This document shows positions 33,822-43,192 of a stretch of DNA of 64,000 bases, in pieces (within the stretch, counting starts at the first letter, position 1; every line of letters starts with the position of its first letter). Both the position numbers and the translations under genes were made by a program. The stretch covers positions 1 through 64,000 of the forward strand of contig CAJYDM010000004.1 of NCBI GenBank assembly GCA_913757435.1, in the 5' to 3' direction. The DNA comes from Syntrophomonas sp. DTU019 (GTDB taxonomy: Bacteria; Bacillota; Syntrophomonadia; Syntrophomonadales; Syntrophomonadaceae). The notes under the pieces were generated by a model. The model searched no databases. It was not told where the DNA came from and saw only the letters and a list, made by a program, of their open reading frames with translations.

Positions 33822-34077
33822 CCCTCATAATTCTCTGTCTACTTTTATTCTATAACCTTATTCATTATTGTTCAAAGCCTAAAAGGGCAGCTTAATGCTC
33901 AATACGATGTTATTCGGCTGTGTCTATCCCCTTTGCCATTTAATGAACTTATTTACAACCTAAATCATGGAATTTTGATCTTGAAATTGAAGCTATTTAG
34001 CCTGGCCTGGACAAAAGGTATAAAGGACTAAAATCTGGTGGAAACTCAGTAATGACATTAGTCAGGAGGATAATGAT
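33822..34077. other. Divergent intergenic region
   Basis: 256 bases between the activator gene and the small membrane protein gene. It contains AT-rich DNA and AGGAGG at 34062-34067 for the downstream gene. No TGGCAC-N5-TTGC site was seen on either strand. Confidence 0.4.
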
Positions 34078-34344
34078 TTGTCAAAACGAAGCCAGCATTG
34101 CGGTCTACTGGTTTTTAGTCTGCTGCTCTGTCAGGTTGCCATATATGGATTGGTGCTTACGGGCTGGTGGCCCTATCTATTGGCCTTGATAATGGGCGGT
34201 TGGGCTTCATCCTTTTGTCTCAAGCTTTGTTTTGAACAAAGCTCAACGGAAATAAAGGTAGAAAACCACTACCATCTTTATTATACTGATGAGATTCCCC
34301 CACGCAGCCGTTTTCCCAAGAATCACCCCCCTTCCCGCTGGTAA
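34078..34344 (+). CDS. Small membrane protein (88 residues, two helices)
   Basis: The start is TTG 34078, about eight bases after CAGGAGG. Two hydrophobic segments (about 9-27, HCGLLVFSLLLCQVAIYGLV, and 30-50) flank the short TGWWPY turn. The C-terminal third is soluble and basic-aromatic (HYHLYYTDEIPPRSRFPKNH). It lies 103 bases upstream of the MscS gene on the same strand and may be cotranscribed. No family recognised. Confidence 0.55.
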   Translation: MSKRSQHCGLLVFSLLLCQVAIYGLVLTGWWPYLLALIMGGWASSFCLKLCFEQSSTEIKVENHYHLYYTDEIPPRSRFPKNHPPSRW

Positions 34345-34446
34345 ACTCAGATCGTCCTTTTGGATATTTTTTTCTCTGCTCCCTTTTAAGGTATAAACTG
34401 GCTTTAAACTGTGCTAATATGGATATTGCCCTAGATTTAGAAAGGA

Positions 34447-35592
34447 ATGGTCGGCGGTTGTCCGTTTATTGATGCTATGCATAGACTTCTTGAGCAACTA
34501 GGTCTGACCTCGCTTCAGACTTTATGGACTTACCACATAGTACAATCAGCCACTATTGCTTTGCTGATTTTCCTGGGGTTTTATATCCTGGGTAAGTTAG
34601 TAAAGAAGTTGGTTTTTCCCTGGTTAGAAGGCCTTGCTAAAAAAAGCGGCAGTGATTACGATGACAAATTACTGGCTGCTTTTTATGGACCAGCGGAATG
34701 GCTCATTTTACTAAGCGGGTTTTACTTTGCACTTCGTTATCTGCCTCTCAACGCTGCTGCAGACCTGCTGGTGCTAAATCTGTTCAGATCTCTGATAATT
34801 GTATTAATCGCCTGGGGGTTGTATTCTCTGGCTGAAACTGACTCCCCCTTATCACAGGAGCTGCGGCGCAAGTTTAATCTGGATGGCATTATAATCGGCT
34901 TTTTCTCCAAGACCGCCCGATTGATACTTATTTCTCTGGTATTGGTAATAATAGCACAGGAATGGGGATACGATGTAAATGGTTTTATCGCTGGCCTGGG
35001 CTTAGGAGGATTGGCTTTTGCTCTGGCAGCCAAGGATGTTCTGGCTAACGTATTCGGAGGAATTGTTATTATACTTGAAAAACCATTCGTTTCAGGCGAT
35101 TGGATTACTAGCAGCACCATCGATGGCGTAGTGGAGAATATTACTTTTCGAACTACCCGAATAAGGGGATTTGATGAATCCTTAATTCTGGTTCCCAACG
35201 CTACTCTGGCCAATGAGTCTATTACTAATAATTCACGCCGAGGCAAAAGACGGGTTAGTTTTTACCTGCAGATCACATATGATGCCACCCGCGATCAAAT
35301 ACAGCAGTGTGTAAATCGCATCAAAATTATGCTGGCAAACCATCCTGATGTGCACCCTGAGACTATAATGGTTTATTTTGAACATTTTAATGAGAGTAGT
35401 CTGGACATAAAAATTTACTTTTTCACTGTTACTACTGTCTGGGCTGATCACCTGGCAGTACGAGAAGATATTAATCTGAAAATAATGGAAATACTCGAAG
35501 AACTCGAAGTTAGTTTTGCACTTCCGAGCCAGAGCCTATATGTTGAGAAAATGCCACCGGCAAAAAACCATAGCTCCGCCAATCAGCCCTGA
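34447..35592 (+). CDS. Mechanosensitive ion channel (MscS family)
   Basis: Membrane-tension-gated channel protecting against hypo-osmotic shock. The 381 residues have about five hydrophobic segments (about 25-50, 75-100, 105-125, 155-180), the pore-lining TM3 with its glycine-alanine pattern GFIAGLGLGGLAFALAAKD (about 180-200) and the MscS beta domain GIVIILEKPFVSGDWITSST, then the cytoplasmic alpha-beta cage. The soluble C-terminus ends about residue 375. The extra N-terminal helices resemble the YbiO/YjeP-like or YnaI group rather than the 3-helix MscS. Start codon ATG 34447 has only an AAGGA immediately before it, so the exact start is not firm. Confidence 0.9.
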   Translation: MVGGCPFIDAMHRLLEQLGLTSLQTLWTYHIVQSATIALLIFLGFYILGKLVKKLVFPWLEGLAKKSGSDYDDKLLAAFYGPAEWLILLSGFYFALRYLPLNAAADLLVLNLFRSLIIVLIAWGLYSLAETDSPLSQELRRKFNLDGIIIGFFSKTARLILISLVLVIIAQEWGYDVNGFIAGLGLGGLAFALAAKDVLANVFGGIVIILEKPFVSGDWITSSTIDGVVENITFRTTRIRGFDESLILVPNATLANESITNNSRRGKRRVSFYLQITYDATRDQIQQCVNRIKIMLANHPDVHPETIMVYFEHFNESSLDIKIYFFTVTTVWADHLAVREDINLKIMEILEELEVSFALPSQSLYVEKMPPAKNHSSANQP

Positions 35593-35673
35593 TTCTTGCC
35601 AGCTATGGGTTATTCCCACTCTTCAATTTATCCACCCCTTGTATTTGTTTACTTCTTTGTTAGCTTAAAATAG

Positions 35674-35718
35674 TTGACAAAAGGTAATATGTTACATATA
35701 TTATAGGTAACATGTTGC
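35674..35718 (+). promoter_or_regulatory. Promoter with two MarR-type operators
   Basis: TTGACA (35674-35679) and TATATT (35697-35702) are spaced 17 bases. GTAATATGTTAC (35684-35695) lies in the spacer and GTAACATGTTGC (35707-35718) just downstream; both fit the palindrome GTAACATGTTAC and their centres are 23 bp apart. This suits repression by the MarR protein encoded two genes downstream (autoregulation, inference). Confidence 0.75.
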
Positions 35719-35836
35719 CCTACTGTTAATGCGGAGTTCATTATTATGAATTCACCCCGAAAAGCAGGCATAGTCTTTGTTGAGATCTATCGACCCGCTA
35801 GCAGCACCCTGCTTATGTGAAAGGTGAGTGAATACG

Positions 35837-37318
35837 ATGAGGAAAGTCAAATCGGGTTGGGCTAAAAAAGTATTTAAAGCCCTGGCAACAATCTTCGGAG
35901 CCATTGTCTTTATCAACCTGCTTGGCCTTGCTGGCAATAGCCTATTCTTCAGAAATGAACTTGAAGCCATTTCTCCATACGGACAGATGGTGGAAGTCAA
36001 CGAGCATAAAATGCATGTGTATTCCATGGGCGATGGCGAAAAAACCATTGTATTGCTGCCGGGTTTCGGGGTAGCACTGCCCAGTGCCGACTTTGGTCCC
36101 CTGATGAGAGAGCTCTCCAAAGAATATACTGTGGTTTGCATTGATTATTTCGGCATTGGTTTCAGTGAACAGACCGATACACCCCGGACTAATGAGAACT
36201 ACACCGAAGAGACCCGAGTAGCGTTGGCTGCCGCCGGTTTTACCCCCCCTTATATATTGATGCCGCATTCGGCATCCGGTGTATACAGTGAATACTATGC
36301 TGCCAAATATCCGCAGGAAGTTTCAGCCATCATAATGCTGGATACAACCTCAACGGCCATTACAGCAGATGCCACTAATCCGCCCAAATTCATATACACC
36401 ATAGCCAAATGGCAGCAATCCATTGGTTTGACCCGCCTCACCTACAAGTTGGCACCTGCTGCACAGCTGCCCGCAAACGGATATACCGCCAAGGAAATAA
36501 GTGATTATCGATTATTCGCTTATCATGTTCTCAATGATACTATCATCGATCAGTCGTTTCGTCTGCTCGACAATATCAAAGAAGTAAACGCCATGGCATT
36601 TCCAAAACAAATACCAGTGTTGAAGCTGATATCCTCACAGACGGTTGAAAAAGCCGGTGCAGAATGTCAGGCCAATCACCTCAAGAGACTGGGGGCACAT
36701 GTTGAGTCAAGCCAAATAAATAGCACTCATTTTATGTATCAGACCAATGTAGGGGATATTTGTGTAGCCGCCCGAGAGTTTATCAATAAATACACTGATG
36801 TCTCCAGGGTTTCTCAACAGGATGAGCCGTTTTCAGTGACTGCATCAGATAAGATACCGGGTTGGAAGAAAGTTCAGGCAAATCTGGCATTGAGCCAACT
36901 GACGGCTTACGGGTCACAACCTATGGATAGCCCAACAGAACTGAGATTTACTATTCACTTCCCCGGCGATTGGACTATCGATTCGAGCGTCTTCTACGAT
37001 GGCAACAACAAAAAGGTGGCTGAGATTCCCCCTCCAATCTTGCTCAAGCCGGGAGAGCAAGCCGTATTTCTGAATTATAAGCCTGAAATAAATCAGTCTG
37101 AAGAACTGATTTGCACAGAAGCGATTCAGATTGATAATTATCCGGGATCAAGAACCATCACCAGAATCGCGACAGAGTCAGGTCTTTGGAACCCGCACAT
37201 ATACCGGTTAACCAGCGGCAACTACGGTTTCAGCATAGTCTTTTATTCGCCTCAAGTCACTGAGCAGGATCAAGAGCTATTCGATAAAATTGTGAATGCC
37301 ATTCGCCTGGAGAATTGA
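35837..37318 (+). CDS. Membrane-anchored alpha/beta hydrolase with a unique C-terminal domain
   Basis: The start is taken as ATG 35837 (MRKVKSGWAKK), with AAGGTGAG eight bases upstream. A single N-terminal hydrophobic helix (about 12-35) makes it a membrane-anchored or secreted protein. The alpha/beta hydrolase core (about 55-310) has IVLLPGFG and the nucleophile elbow PHSASG, with S145; the acid and histidine are likely in ISSQTVEKAGAECQ and NSTHFMYQ. A C-terminal region of about 170 residues (about 330-493) matches nothing I recognise. It is the first gene of a MarR-controlled operon. Substrate unknown. Confidence 0.82.
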   Translation: MRKVKSGWAKKVFKALATIFGAIVFINLLGLAGNSLFFRNELEAISPYGQMVEVNEHKMHVYSMGDGEKTIVLLPGFGVALPSADFGPLMRELSKEYTVVCIDYFGIGFSEQTDTPRTNENYTEETRVALAAAGFTPPYILMPHSASGVYSEYYAAKYPQEVSAIIMLDTTSTAITADATNPPKFIYTIAKWQQSIGLTRLTYKLAPAAQLPANGYTAKEISDYRLFAYHVLNDTIIDQSFRLLDNIKEVNAMAFPKQIPVLKLISSQTVEKAGAECQANHLKRLGAHVESSQINSTHFMYQTNVGDICVAAREFINKYTDVSRVSQQDEPFSVTASDKIPGWKKVQANLALSQLTAYGSQPMDSPTELRFTIHFPGDWTIDSSVFYDGNNKKVAEIPPPILLKPGEQAVFLNYKPEINQSEELICTEAIQIDNYPGSRTITRIATESGLWNPHIYRLTSGNYGFSIVFYSPQVTEQDQELFDKIVNAIRLEN

Positions 37319-37441
37319 TCCGGTCCTTAAGTCACTTTAATAGACGTAAATCTGCACAGACCAGGGGTTAGTCCCCATACAGATGGCAAGGCTACTGTAT
37401 CAGATTTGCTGAAAGTGCAGGGTGTAATAGGAGGATTAGTC

Positions 37442-37894
37442 ATGGATGAACTGGAAAAGAAGGCCTATATTTTTGCTTCGATATTCTCATTAGCCAACAA
37501 ATTGCAGGTTATCGGGGATAAATTTGATGCCAATATTACTATCAAACAATGGCTGTTTCTGGTTGGAGTATCTAAATTCCCCGAGCCGCCTATTGTAAGT
37601 GAGGTGGCACATTTCGTGGGTTACTCGCGCCAAAACGCCAAGCGGCTGGCCGAGACTCTGGAAAAACGCGGCTATGTAAACATAAGCAAGGACAAATATG
37701 ACGCCCGGGCATTACGAATTGAATTGACCGACAAATGCAGAGAGCATTTTTCGGGGCGTTATGAAAAAGAATTGGATTTCCTGGCCAAAATCTTTAATGA
37801 TTTTGATTCTGAATTGACTGAGGGATTTTACAGAGGCCTGACTAAACTGGTCAATAACGTTGAAGGGATGCTTAATAAACCAAATAATATTTAA
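37442..37894 (+). CDS. MarR-family transcriptional regulator
   Basis: Winged-helix repressor. The start is ATG 37442, seven bases after GGAGG. Its 150 residues show the MarR dimer helices and wHTH: ITIKQWLFLVGVSKFPE, SEVAHFVGYSRQNAKRLAET and the wing LEKRGYVNISKDKYDARALRIELT. It lies between a hydrolase and a DUF6544 gene in one direction. The upstream promoter carries two matching palindromes, so it likely represses its own operon until it binds a ligand. The ligand is unknown. Confidence 0.88.
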   Translation: MDELEKKAYIFASIFSLANKLQVIGDKFDANITIKQWLFLVGVSKFPEPPIVSEVAHFVGYSRQNAKRLAETLEKRGYVNISKDKYDARALRIELTDKCREHFSGRYEKELDFLAKIFNDFDSELTEGFYRGLTKLVNNVEGMLNKPNNI

Positions 37895-37969
37895 AAATTA
37901 ATGTTGTGACAAGGTAGTTGCAATGATTCATGGGGAACATTTATAAATAATGATGAATGGAGAATTCAT

Positions 37970-38845
37970 ATGAAAAAAAGGAGCAGGAATATGCTATTGA
38001 TTATTATCGGGATTTTGCTCATTGTAATTGGAGCTACTATCGTGTATTTTAATATCCCCTATTCCAAAACCCGGATAGTATTTGTAGATAGTGCCGACAA
38101 TTTGTTAGCCAGGACCGCGAACGAAAATGATGTTTTTACCGAACAAGATATCGCCGGTTTACCCCTGCCGGTACAGAAGTATTTCAGGTATTGCGGTTAT
38201 ATTGGCACACCTAAAATGTCATCAATGAAAGCCAGCTTCACAGATGTGGACTTCATACTGGATAAAAACAAGCAGGTAAAGATCGATTATACGCAATACA
38301 ATTTTGTTGATAGGCCGAACCGAATAGCCTATATTGACAGTTCCATGTATGGAATCCCCTTTGAAGGCCTGGATGCTTTTATTGACGGACACGGTTCCAT
38401 GAAAGGCGTATTGGCGAAGTCTATTACTCTATTTGATCAGACCGGCCCCTCAATGGATAAAGCCAGCCTGGTGACATTCCTGTCAGAATGCCTGTTAGTC
38501 CCCAATGCTGCTTTGCAGGATTATATCACCTGGGAAGCAGTCGATGATTTACACGCTAAAGCGACCATATCGTATTACGGTATTAAGGCCAGTGGTATGT
38601 TTACATTCATTGAAAATGGCGAGGCAGTATCCTTCACCACCGACGACCGGGAAGCCGTGACCTCTGATGGCCGCAGTGAAAAGGTCAGGTGGTCTGCGAT
38701 CTTACAAGATTATAAGGAAAGCGGCGGGACCAGAAAACCCACTATTTTACAGGCCATCTGGCATTATGATGATGGTGATCTGATGTATTTCAACAGCCAG
38801 GGTGTTGTAATCGAATATGATAGCCCTTCCGGCAAAATTAAGTGA
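37970..38845 (+). CDS. DUF6544 family protein with N-terminal membrane anchor
   Basis: The 291-residue protein starts with a basic tail and one membrane helix (about 9-30, LLIIIGILLIVIGATIVYF). The DUF6544 hallmark LPVQKYFRYCGYIGTPK follows (about 63-80), then a beta-rich domain. No catalytic motif is known for the family. GGAGAATTCAT precedes the ATG. It is the third gene of the MarR operon, 75 bases after marR. Confidence 0.8.
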   Translation: MKKRSRNMLLIIIGILLIVIGATIVYFNIPYSKTRIVFVDSADNLLARTANENDVFTEQDIAGLPLPVQKYFRYCGYIGTPKMSSMKASFTDVDFILDKNKQVKIDYTQYNFVDRPNRIAYIDSSMYGIPFEGLDAFIDGHGSMKGVLAKSITLFDQTGPSMDKASLVTFLSECLLVPNAALQDYITWEAVDDLHAKATISYYGIKASGMFTFIENGEAVSFTTDDREAVTSDGRSEKVRWSAILQDYKESGGTRKPTILQAIWHYDDGDLMYFNSQGVVIEYDSPSGKIK

Positions 38846-38892
38846 AGTCATCAGACTAAACGATTGCCCAAAACGCCAATCTCAAAATTCTA

Positions 38893-38944
38893 AGGGGACG
38901 CGGGGACGGAGTTGTTGACACTTTTCTGTCAGGGGGACGGAGTC
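38893..38944. repeat. GGGGACGG repeat cluster left of the RAYT gene
   Basis: Three GGGGACG units (38894-38900, 38902-38908, 38933-38939) with TTGACA (38915-38920) and the small hairpin TGACA/TGTCA. It ends 36 bases before the RAYT stop codon. Confidence 0.8.
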
Positions 38945-38979
38945 TAATATCCTTAGGTCTGTTGATGGGTTCTTGGTGT

Positions 38980-39741
38980 TCAGGCGTTTTGAATAATGCC
39001 TCTGTTCAGACCAGTCAATCTCTCAATCCGTCTAACAGATAGGTGATGTTCTTCTTTCAGTTGTCTCAAATGTAAATTCCTAAGTGCTTTATCATACTTC
39101 AGCAACTCCAATATATTCGTGATTTGAAATAGATTCATGATCAATTCCATTGCTTCTGCATCAGTCAATAGACATTTTTCGTCTATTTCCAAGCAGCGAT
39201 CATCGGTTAATGTATTGCAGAATTGGATAAGGCTCTTGACGGCTTTGTCACGGTCGGGGGCAAATAGCTTGAGCACAAAATCGGTATCAATGAGCAGCTG
39301 TTTATTTGTATACTCTCGAAAACTGCTCCAGCGATAATCGTCAGCTTTCTTTACAAGTCCAGCTTTAACCGGGTTTTGGTGGATATATCTCATTACCGTT
39401 AGGAAATAACTATCGTCTTCTACTGCCTCACTTCTGAATCGGTCTTGAAAAAGGTTCCCGATCCTTTGATATTTGCGGTTATACCAGTAAACGTAGCTGC
39501 CGCATATCCGGCGCATCACCTGCTCGAGTGGTTCGTTTCCGACCTTGATCAAAAGATGAATATGGTTAGGCATCAGACAATAGGCATAGATAATATACCC
39601 ACATTTATCTTTATATTTGCTTAGAGTTTTAATAAACCTAGCGCCGTCATTCTGTTCTACAAATATTGTTTTCCGATTGATACCGCGCATTATAATGTGA
39701 TATATCCCTGATGAACTCTTCTTCCTTGCCCGCCTTGGCAT
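38980..39741 (-). CDS. REP-associated tyrosine transposase (RAYT, Y1_Tnp/IS200-like)
   Basis: Single-strand HUH nuclease thought to nick and move REP-type palindromes. The start is ATG 39741, where AGAGGTG lies six bases upstream, giving 253 residues. The HUH motif is H60-x-H62 in LMPNHIHLLI, followed by GSYVYWYNRKYQRIGNLFQDR and RYIHQNPVKAGLV; the catalytic tyrosine is probably Y119 in RYIHQNP. The C-terminal half ends in a helix-turn-helix (HLSVRRIERLTGLNRGIIQ). It has no IS ends, as usual for RAYTs. GGGGACG palindromes flank it at 38893-38944 and 39825-39879. Confidence 0.9.
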   Translation of the reverse strand: MPRRARKKSSSGIYHIIMRGINRKTIFVEQNDGARFIKTLSKYKDKCGYIIYAYCLMPNHIHLLIKVGNEPLEQVMRRICGSYVYWYNRKYQRIGNLFQDRFRSEAVEDDSYFLTVMRYIHQNPVKAGLVKKADDYRWSSFREYTNKQLLIDTDFVLKLFAPDRDKAVKSLIQFCNTLTDDRCLEIDEKCLLTDAEAMELIMNLFQITNILELLKYDKALRNLHLRQLKEEHHLSVRRIERLTGLNRGIIQNA

Positions 39742-39824
39742 AATAATCACCTCTTTTCCAAAAATAACCTTATTGGTAAAAAGTGTCAATACGTGGCGGC
39801 CATTGCTTGGAAGAATTGAATCAG

Positions 39825-39879
39825 TTATCAACAACTCCGTCCCCGTGTCACAAACTTGTCAAGAACTCCGTCCCCGCGA
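39825..39879. repeat. GGGGACGG repeat cluster right of the RAYT gene
   Basis: On the minus strand two copies of GGGGACGGAGTTNTTGA occur, at 39859-39875 and 39826-39844, separated by CAAGTTTGTGACAC. The first copy supplies the last codons and stop of the SEC-C protein gene (RGRSS, TGA). Confidence 0.85.
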
Positions 39880-41715
39880 CAGGCCAGACAAGATCTGTTG
39901 TTTAAACTCGTCGATTTGCAGTTTGTCCGCGAGTCGCACTTTCAGACCCATCTGCTGGCAAAGAGGTTGGAGCAGATTTGCCTTGGAAGGATTACTGAAG
40001 ATCAAGTTTGATGGTAAGTACCCCATTTTCTCTACTAAATCCAGGAAAGTTTTATCTGGTTGGCAGCTATAAAAATTATCAATTTCATATTTTATTACAA
40101 TCCCGGTATGTGCCTCGCCAATTACCGTGTATAGTGGAAACCACGGTACTTCCTTGGGTTTTTCTTGTATTGGGATATCATCATAAAAGCTATCCATCTC
40201 CCAGGCAAAATCACTGTAAGGCAGTGATTTTGCCAATCTAACAGCCCTTATTTGATCATATAGCAATGGTTCCGGCTCATAAGCTGGATATGGGATCCAT
40301 CGCAGCCTTTTTTCCAAATCTTCAGCCGTTTGGCCAGCCTTACATATAGCCATCTGTGATTTCTTGAATACTCGGTTGGTCCACTGGCGGCGGTGTTTTC
40401 TGCAATGAGCAGCCATTTCCGTAGCCTGACTAAGCATGGTTGTGGCAAGAATCACATCTTGTTGTTCTAATTTCCATGGATAATGACCGGGAATCATTTT
40501 ACGAAAAACCGGCCAGGAATTTCGACCACGGAACTTATATCCTAATTGTGCATACAACCGGGCCTCGGCTGGATCCAATTCCTCTTTATTGCCCAAAGAC
40601 AGCAACAACTGCGGCCCCATCTCATGCAAATCGATCTGAGTCGAATAATAGGGATGGCTCTGTTTGGTATGTAATTGCAGGCCTTGAGAGCCTAAATATA
40701 CTACCAGCCCGAATACTTCTCCTTCAAATCCCAGGATGGCAGCATAATGTGTCTCACCCTGTGGCAACTCGACTGCAAACAATTCGCTGCCGCTTATCCA
40801 TTGCCATGGTTTCATGGTTGTAAAGTGGATAAAAGTTTCAAGCAGGGCTTGCATAGCTTCGTCAGTAACAGCACCCAGGTATTCTACTGTCGGAATATCA
40901 TTCATTTTATTTTCATTTATCATGCCATTGATTTCATCAATTGTATTATCAATGATCTTATTAAGGCAGCACTTCTTGAATTTCTTGCCGGATCCACACG
41001 GGCAGGGATCATTGCGCCCCACATTAATAACAGTTGAACTTACCGTATTGGCAGCAGGTGAATGTTTTTCAGGCTGCAAATCGAAAAGTGAATCTTGTAT
41101 AGGCTGTAAAATAGGCTTGTCATGCTTTTGGTAAACCTCTTTTGAACTCCAGCCTTTTAGCTCCCAGCGCGGAATCTCGTTGATCACCCCCGTTACTATA
41201 TCCACTACGGCATGCAATTCGCCTAAGTTGTCCAGGGCAAACTGTTCACTGATGGACTCTATAAGTTCAGCTATGTCACAATCGAAGCGCATAGCCTCTA
41301 CATATCCAATGGTAATGTCAGTAGCGGTCTCGGAATCGAAACTTCCCTTTTGTTTTATCCAATCACAGAATCGCTGTGTGGCTTCTCCCCATAATTCTTC
41401 ATCACAACACTGATTAATAAGTTCAACTTCGCGCGGGGAAACGGGGCGGTATTCTAGCGCTCGCGTAGATTGCTTCTCTAACACTGAGTGATAATCATCC
41501 AATGTGAAATACCGAATAAAGTCGCCGGCCAGTTCAAAATCATATAAGCTGGCGGGATTGTTGGCTTCAGTCAGTAGAATCTGTTTCAACTTTGTTAGAG
41601 TGATTTGGGTCATATGTTTTCCTAGACTCTTTTTTAGCAATGGATAGAGATCCTTGATATGGATCACTCCATAATAATACACATAAGCAGACACCTGGGA
41701 ATAAATTTTATCCAA
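39859..41715 (-). CDS. SEC-C zinc-motif protein of unknown function
   Basis: The product has 618 residues from a TTG start at 41715, with GGAG about 12 bases upstream. Its recognisable element is the SEC-C zinc motif [18 protein letters not shown] (about 235-252), as found at the end of SecA and in stand-alone proteins. The N-terminal 230 residues are helical. The C-terminal 360 residues form a domain I do not recognise ([39 protein letters not shown]). The last five residues RGRSS and the stop lie inside a GGGGACG repeat, so the native C-terminus may have been replaced. No operon partners. Confidence 0.75.
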   Translation of the reverse strand: MDKIYSQVSAYVYYYGVIHIKDLYPLLKKSLGKHMTQITLTKLKQILLTEANNPASLYDFELAGDFIRYFTLDDYHSVLEKQSTRALEYRPVSPREVELINQCCDEELWGEATQRFCDWIKQKGSFDSETATDITIGYVEAMRFDCDIAELIESISEQFALDNLGELHAVVDIVTGVINEIPRWELKGWSSKEVYQKHDKPILQPIQDSLFDLQPEKHSPAANTVSSTVINVGRNDPCPCGSGKKFKKCCLNKIIDNTIDEINGMINENKMNDIPTVEYLGAVTDEAMQALLETFIHFTTMKPWQWISGSELFAVELPQGETHYAAILGFEGEVFGLVVYLGSQGLQLHTKQSHPYYSTQIDLHEMGPQLLLSLGNKEELDPAEARLYAQLGYKFRGRNSWPVFRKMIPGHYPWKLEQQDVILATTMLSQATEMAAHCRKHRRQWTNRVFKKSQMAICKAGQTAEDLEKRLRWIPYPAYEPEPLLYDQIRAVRLAKSLPYSDFAWEMDSFYDDIPIQEKPKEVPWFPLYTVIGEAHTGIVIKYEIDNFYSCQPDKTFLDLVEKMGYLPSNLIFSNPSKANLLQPLCQQMGLKVRLADKLQIDEFKQQILSGLSRGRSS

Positions 41716-41908
41716 CCTTACTCAGCTCCTCGGAAAATAATAATTCATTCAGTATAGGTCCGAAATCTCTAAATGTTAAATTATCATATTATATCCATTG
41801 AGTTAGAAAATACTAACCGAGCCACCTTTGTTTATCTTACTACGGCAAATTAACCCCATCCCTGAAAACAACGATGTAAATCAACCTACCCATTCTTGAA
41901 GAAAAACC

Positions 41909-41960
41909 TATCAATAACTCTGTCCCTTTGACAAAAACTTGTCAACAACTCCGTCCCCGT
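41909..41960. repeat. GGGGACGG repeat at the 3' end of the GH18 gene
   Basis: On the minus strand ACGGGGACGGAGTTGTTGAC, then AAGTTTTTGTC (41930-41961); a second degenerate unit AAGGGACAGAGTTATTGATAG lies at 41908-41928 (split for length). The repeat supplies the GH18 gene's last codons and stop (RGRSC, TGA at 41942-41944). Confidence 0.85.
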
Positions 41961-43192
41961 AATACCTGCCACATACCATCATCAATCAGCCCTAAGCGCC
42001 ACAATGCCACCCCGTTTAGACGGTAGCGTTTTGCAATGCCCACTTTGGCACCAATGCTGGCAGCACTTTCGCTGTGAGCGGATATGCCCAGAATCAGTTT
42101 GTTGGCGGGGACAGAAGCCAGAGCCATTTCCACCGCCTGGGTCACTTGGGTGACCGGTTCCGGCTTGGGTCCATAATCATAAGCCATAATAATAATGCGA
42201 TCAGCGATCTGGCCTAAAGCCTGGTAATCATACCCGGGATAGGCGCTGTTGGGGGCGTGCAGGGTAAGGGTCAACCCGCTGCCACCAGCCTGCAATTCCT
42301 GCTCCAGTAATTCTACAAAGCTAGTAAACCGCTGCTGCACCTGTTTAAGCACATCCCCGCTATCGTTGAAGCCCAATCCCTCGAAATCCAGGTTAACGCC
42401 GCCGTATTGCGAGGCTTCGGCGGCAATCTCCCGGGCAGCCTGCGACATGGCGGCAGGATTATTCAACAGCGCGGAAATGGTACCATCACCATCAGTGACG
42501 TGAACAACCATTTCACCAGGTAAACCATATTTTTCGGCGCCTTCCAATACTGCCTCCCAGCCATCGGGCCTCTGCCAGCCGGTGCGGCTTTTATCTAAAA
42601 GGTTGCCCTGCCTGTCAATACTGTACCATCCCAAGGCCAGTTCATTAACTATGTCGGTATTGCCTACCCCAGTTTGGGGATAGCTTTGGCCGAACAAATC
42701 GGTCCAGCTGCTGCTCTGACTGTCACCCAGGGCGTAAAATCCAATAACGGTCATGTCTTTAAGGGGCGTGGTTATATTCGCCCTATATAGGCTCCCATCC
42801 CAGGCAACCTGACAATCAAAGGCCTCACTGAAAAAGCGCAAAGGAATCAGAGTGCGATGATTAGCTATTCTAGGCGGCGCCTCCAGGCTGACCGCAGTGT
42901 TGTTTATGTAGGCGGTGCGGCTGTCAATCTGCAGGCGCACCGCTGCGATTCCGTCGGTCGCGTTGACCGTGCGCGACTGGCTATCCCAGCTAACAGTTAT
43001 ATTCATGGCCTCAGCAATAGCCCGGAAAGGCACCAAGGTGCGGCCGTTCTCAATAATCGGCAGCACATCCATAATCAGGGGCAATCCATCCACATACACT
43101 GTGACCGGCGGCTGCGCTTGAGCCATGACAGTCCAAGGCGGACTAACCATTAGCATTAACGCTACAATTAGAATTGATATGATTTTTTTCAT
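41942..43192 (-). CDS. Secreted GH18 family glycosidase with stalk domain
   Basis: Extracellular or spore-coat glycosidase, likely peptidoglycan or chitin active. The 416-residue precursor has a signal peptide (1-25), a copper amine oxidase N-terminal-like stalk region (about 30-140; VYVDGLPLIMDVLPIIENGR, LVPFRAIAEAMNI), then a GH18 barrel. The catalytic strand GVNLDFEGLGFND carries the DxE-type motif, and IIIMAYDYG is the typical GH18 strand. It resembles SleL/YaaH lysins of spore formers. GGAGG lies ten bases before the ATG. The C-terminus RGRSC is encoded by the adjacent GGGGACG repeat. Confidence 0.88.
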   Translation of the reverse strand: MKKIISILIVALMLMVSPPWTVMAQAQPPVTVYVDGLPLIMDVLPIIENGRTLVPFRAIAEAMNITVSWDSQSRTVNATDGIAAVRLQIDSRTAYINNTAVSLEAPPRIANHRTLIPLRFFSEAFDCQVAWDGSLYRANITTPLKDMTVIGFYALGDSQSSSWTDLFGQSYPQTGVGNTDIVNELALGWYSIDRQGNLLDKSRTGWQRPDGWEAVLEGAEKYGLPGEMVVHVTDGDGTISALLNNPAAMSQAAREIAAEASQYGGVNLDFEGLGFNDSGDVLKQVQQRFTSFVELLEQELQAGGSGLTLTLHAPNSAYPGYDYQALGQIADRIIIMAYDYGPKPEPVTQVTQAVEMALASVPANKLILGISAHSESAASIGAKVGIAKRYRLNGVALWRLGLIDDGMWQVLRGRSC

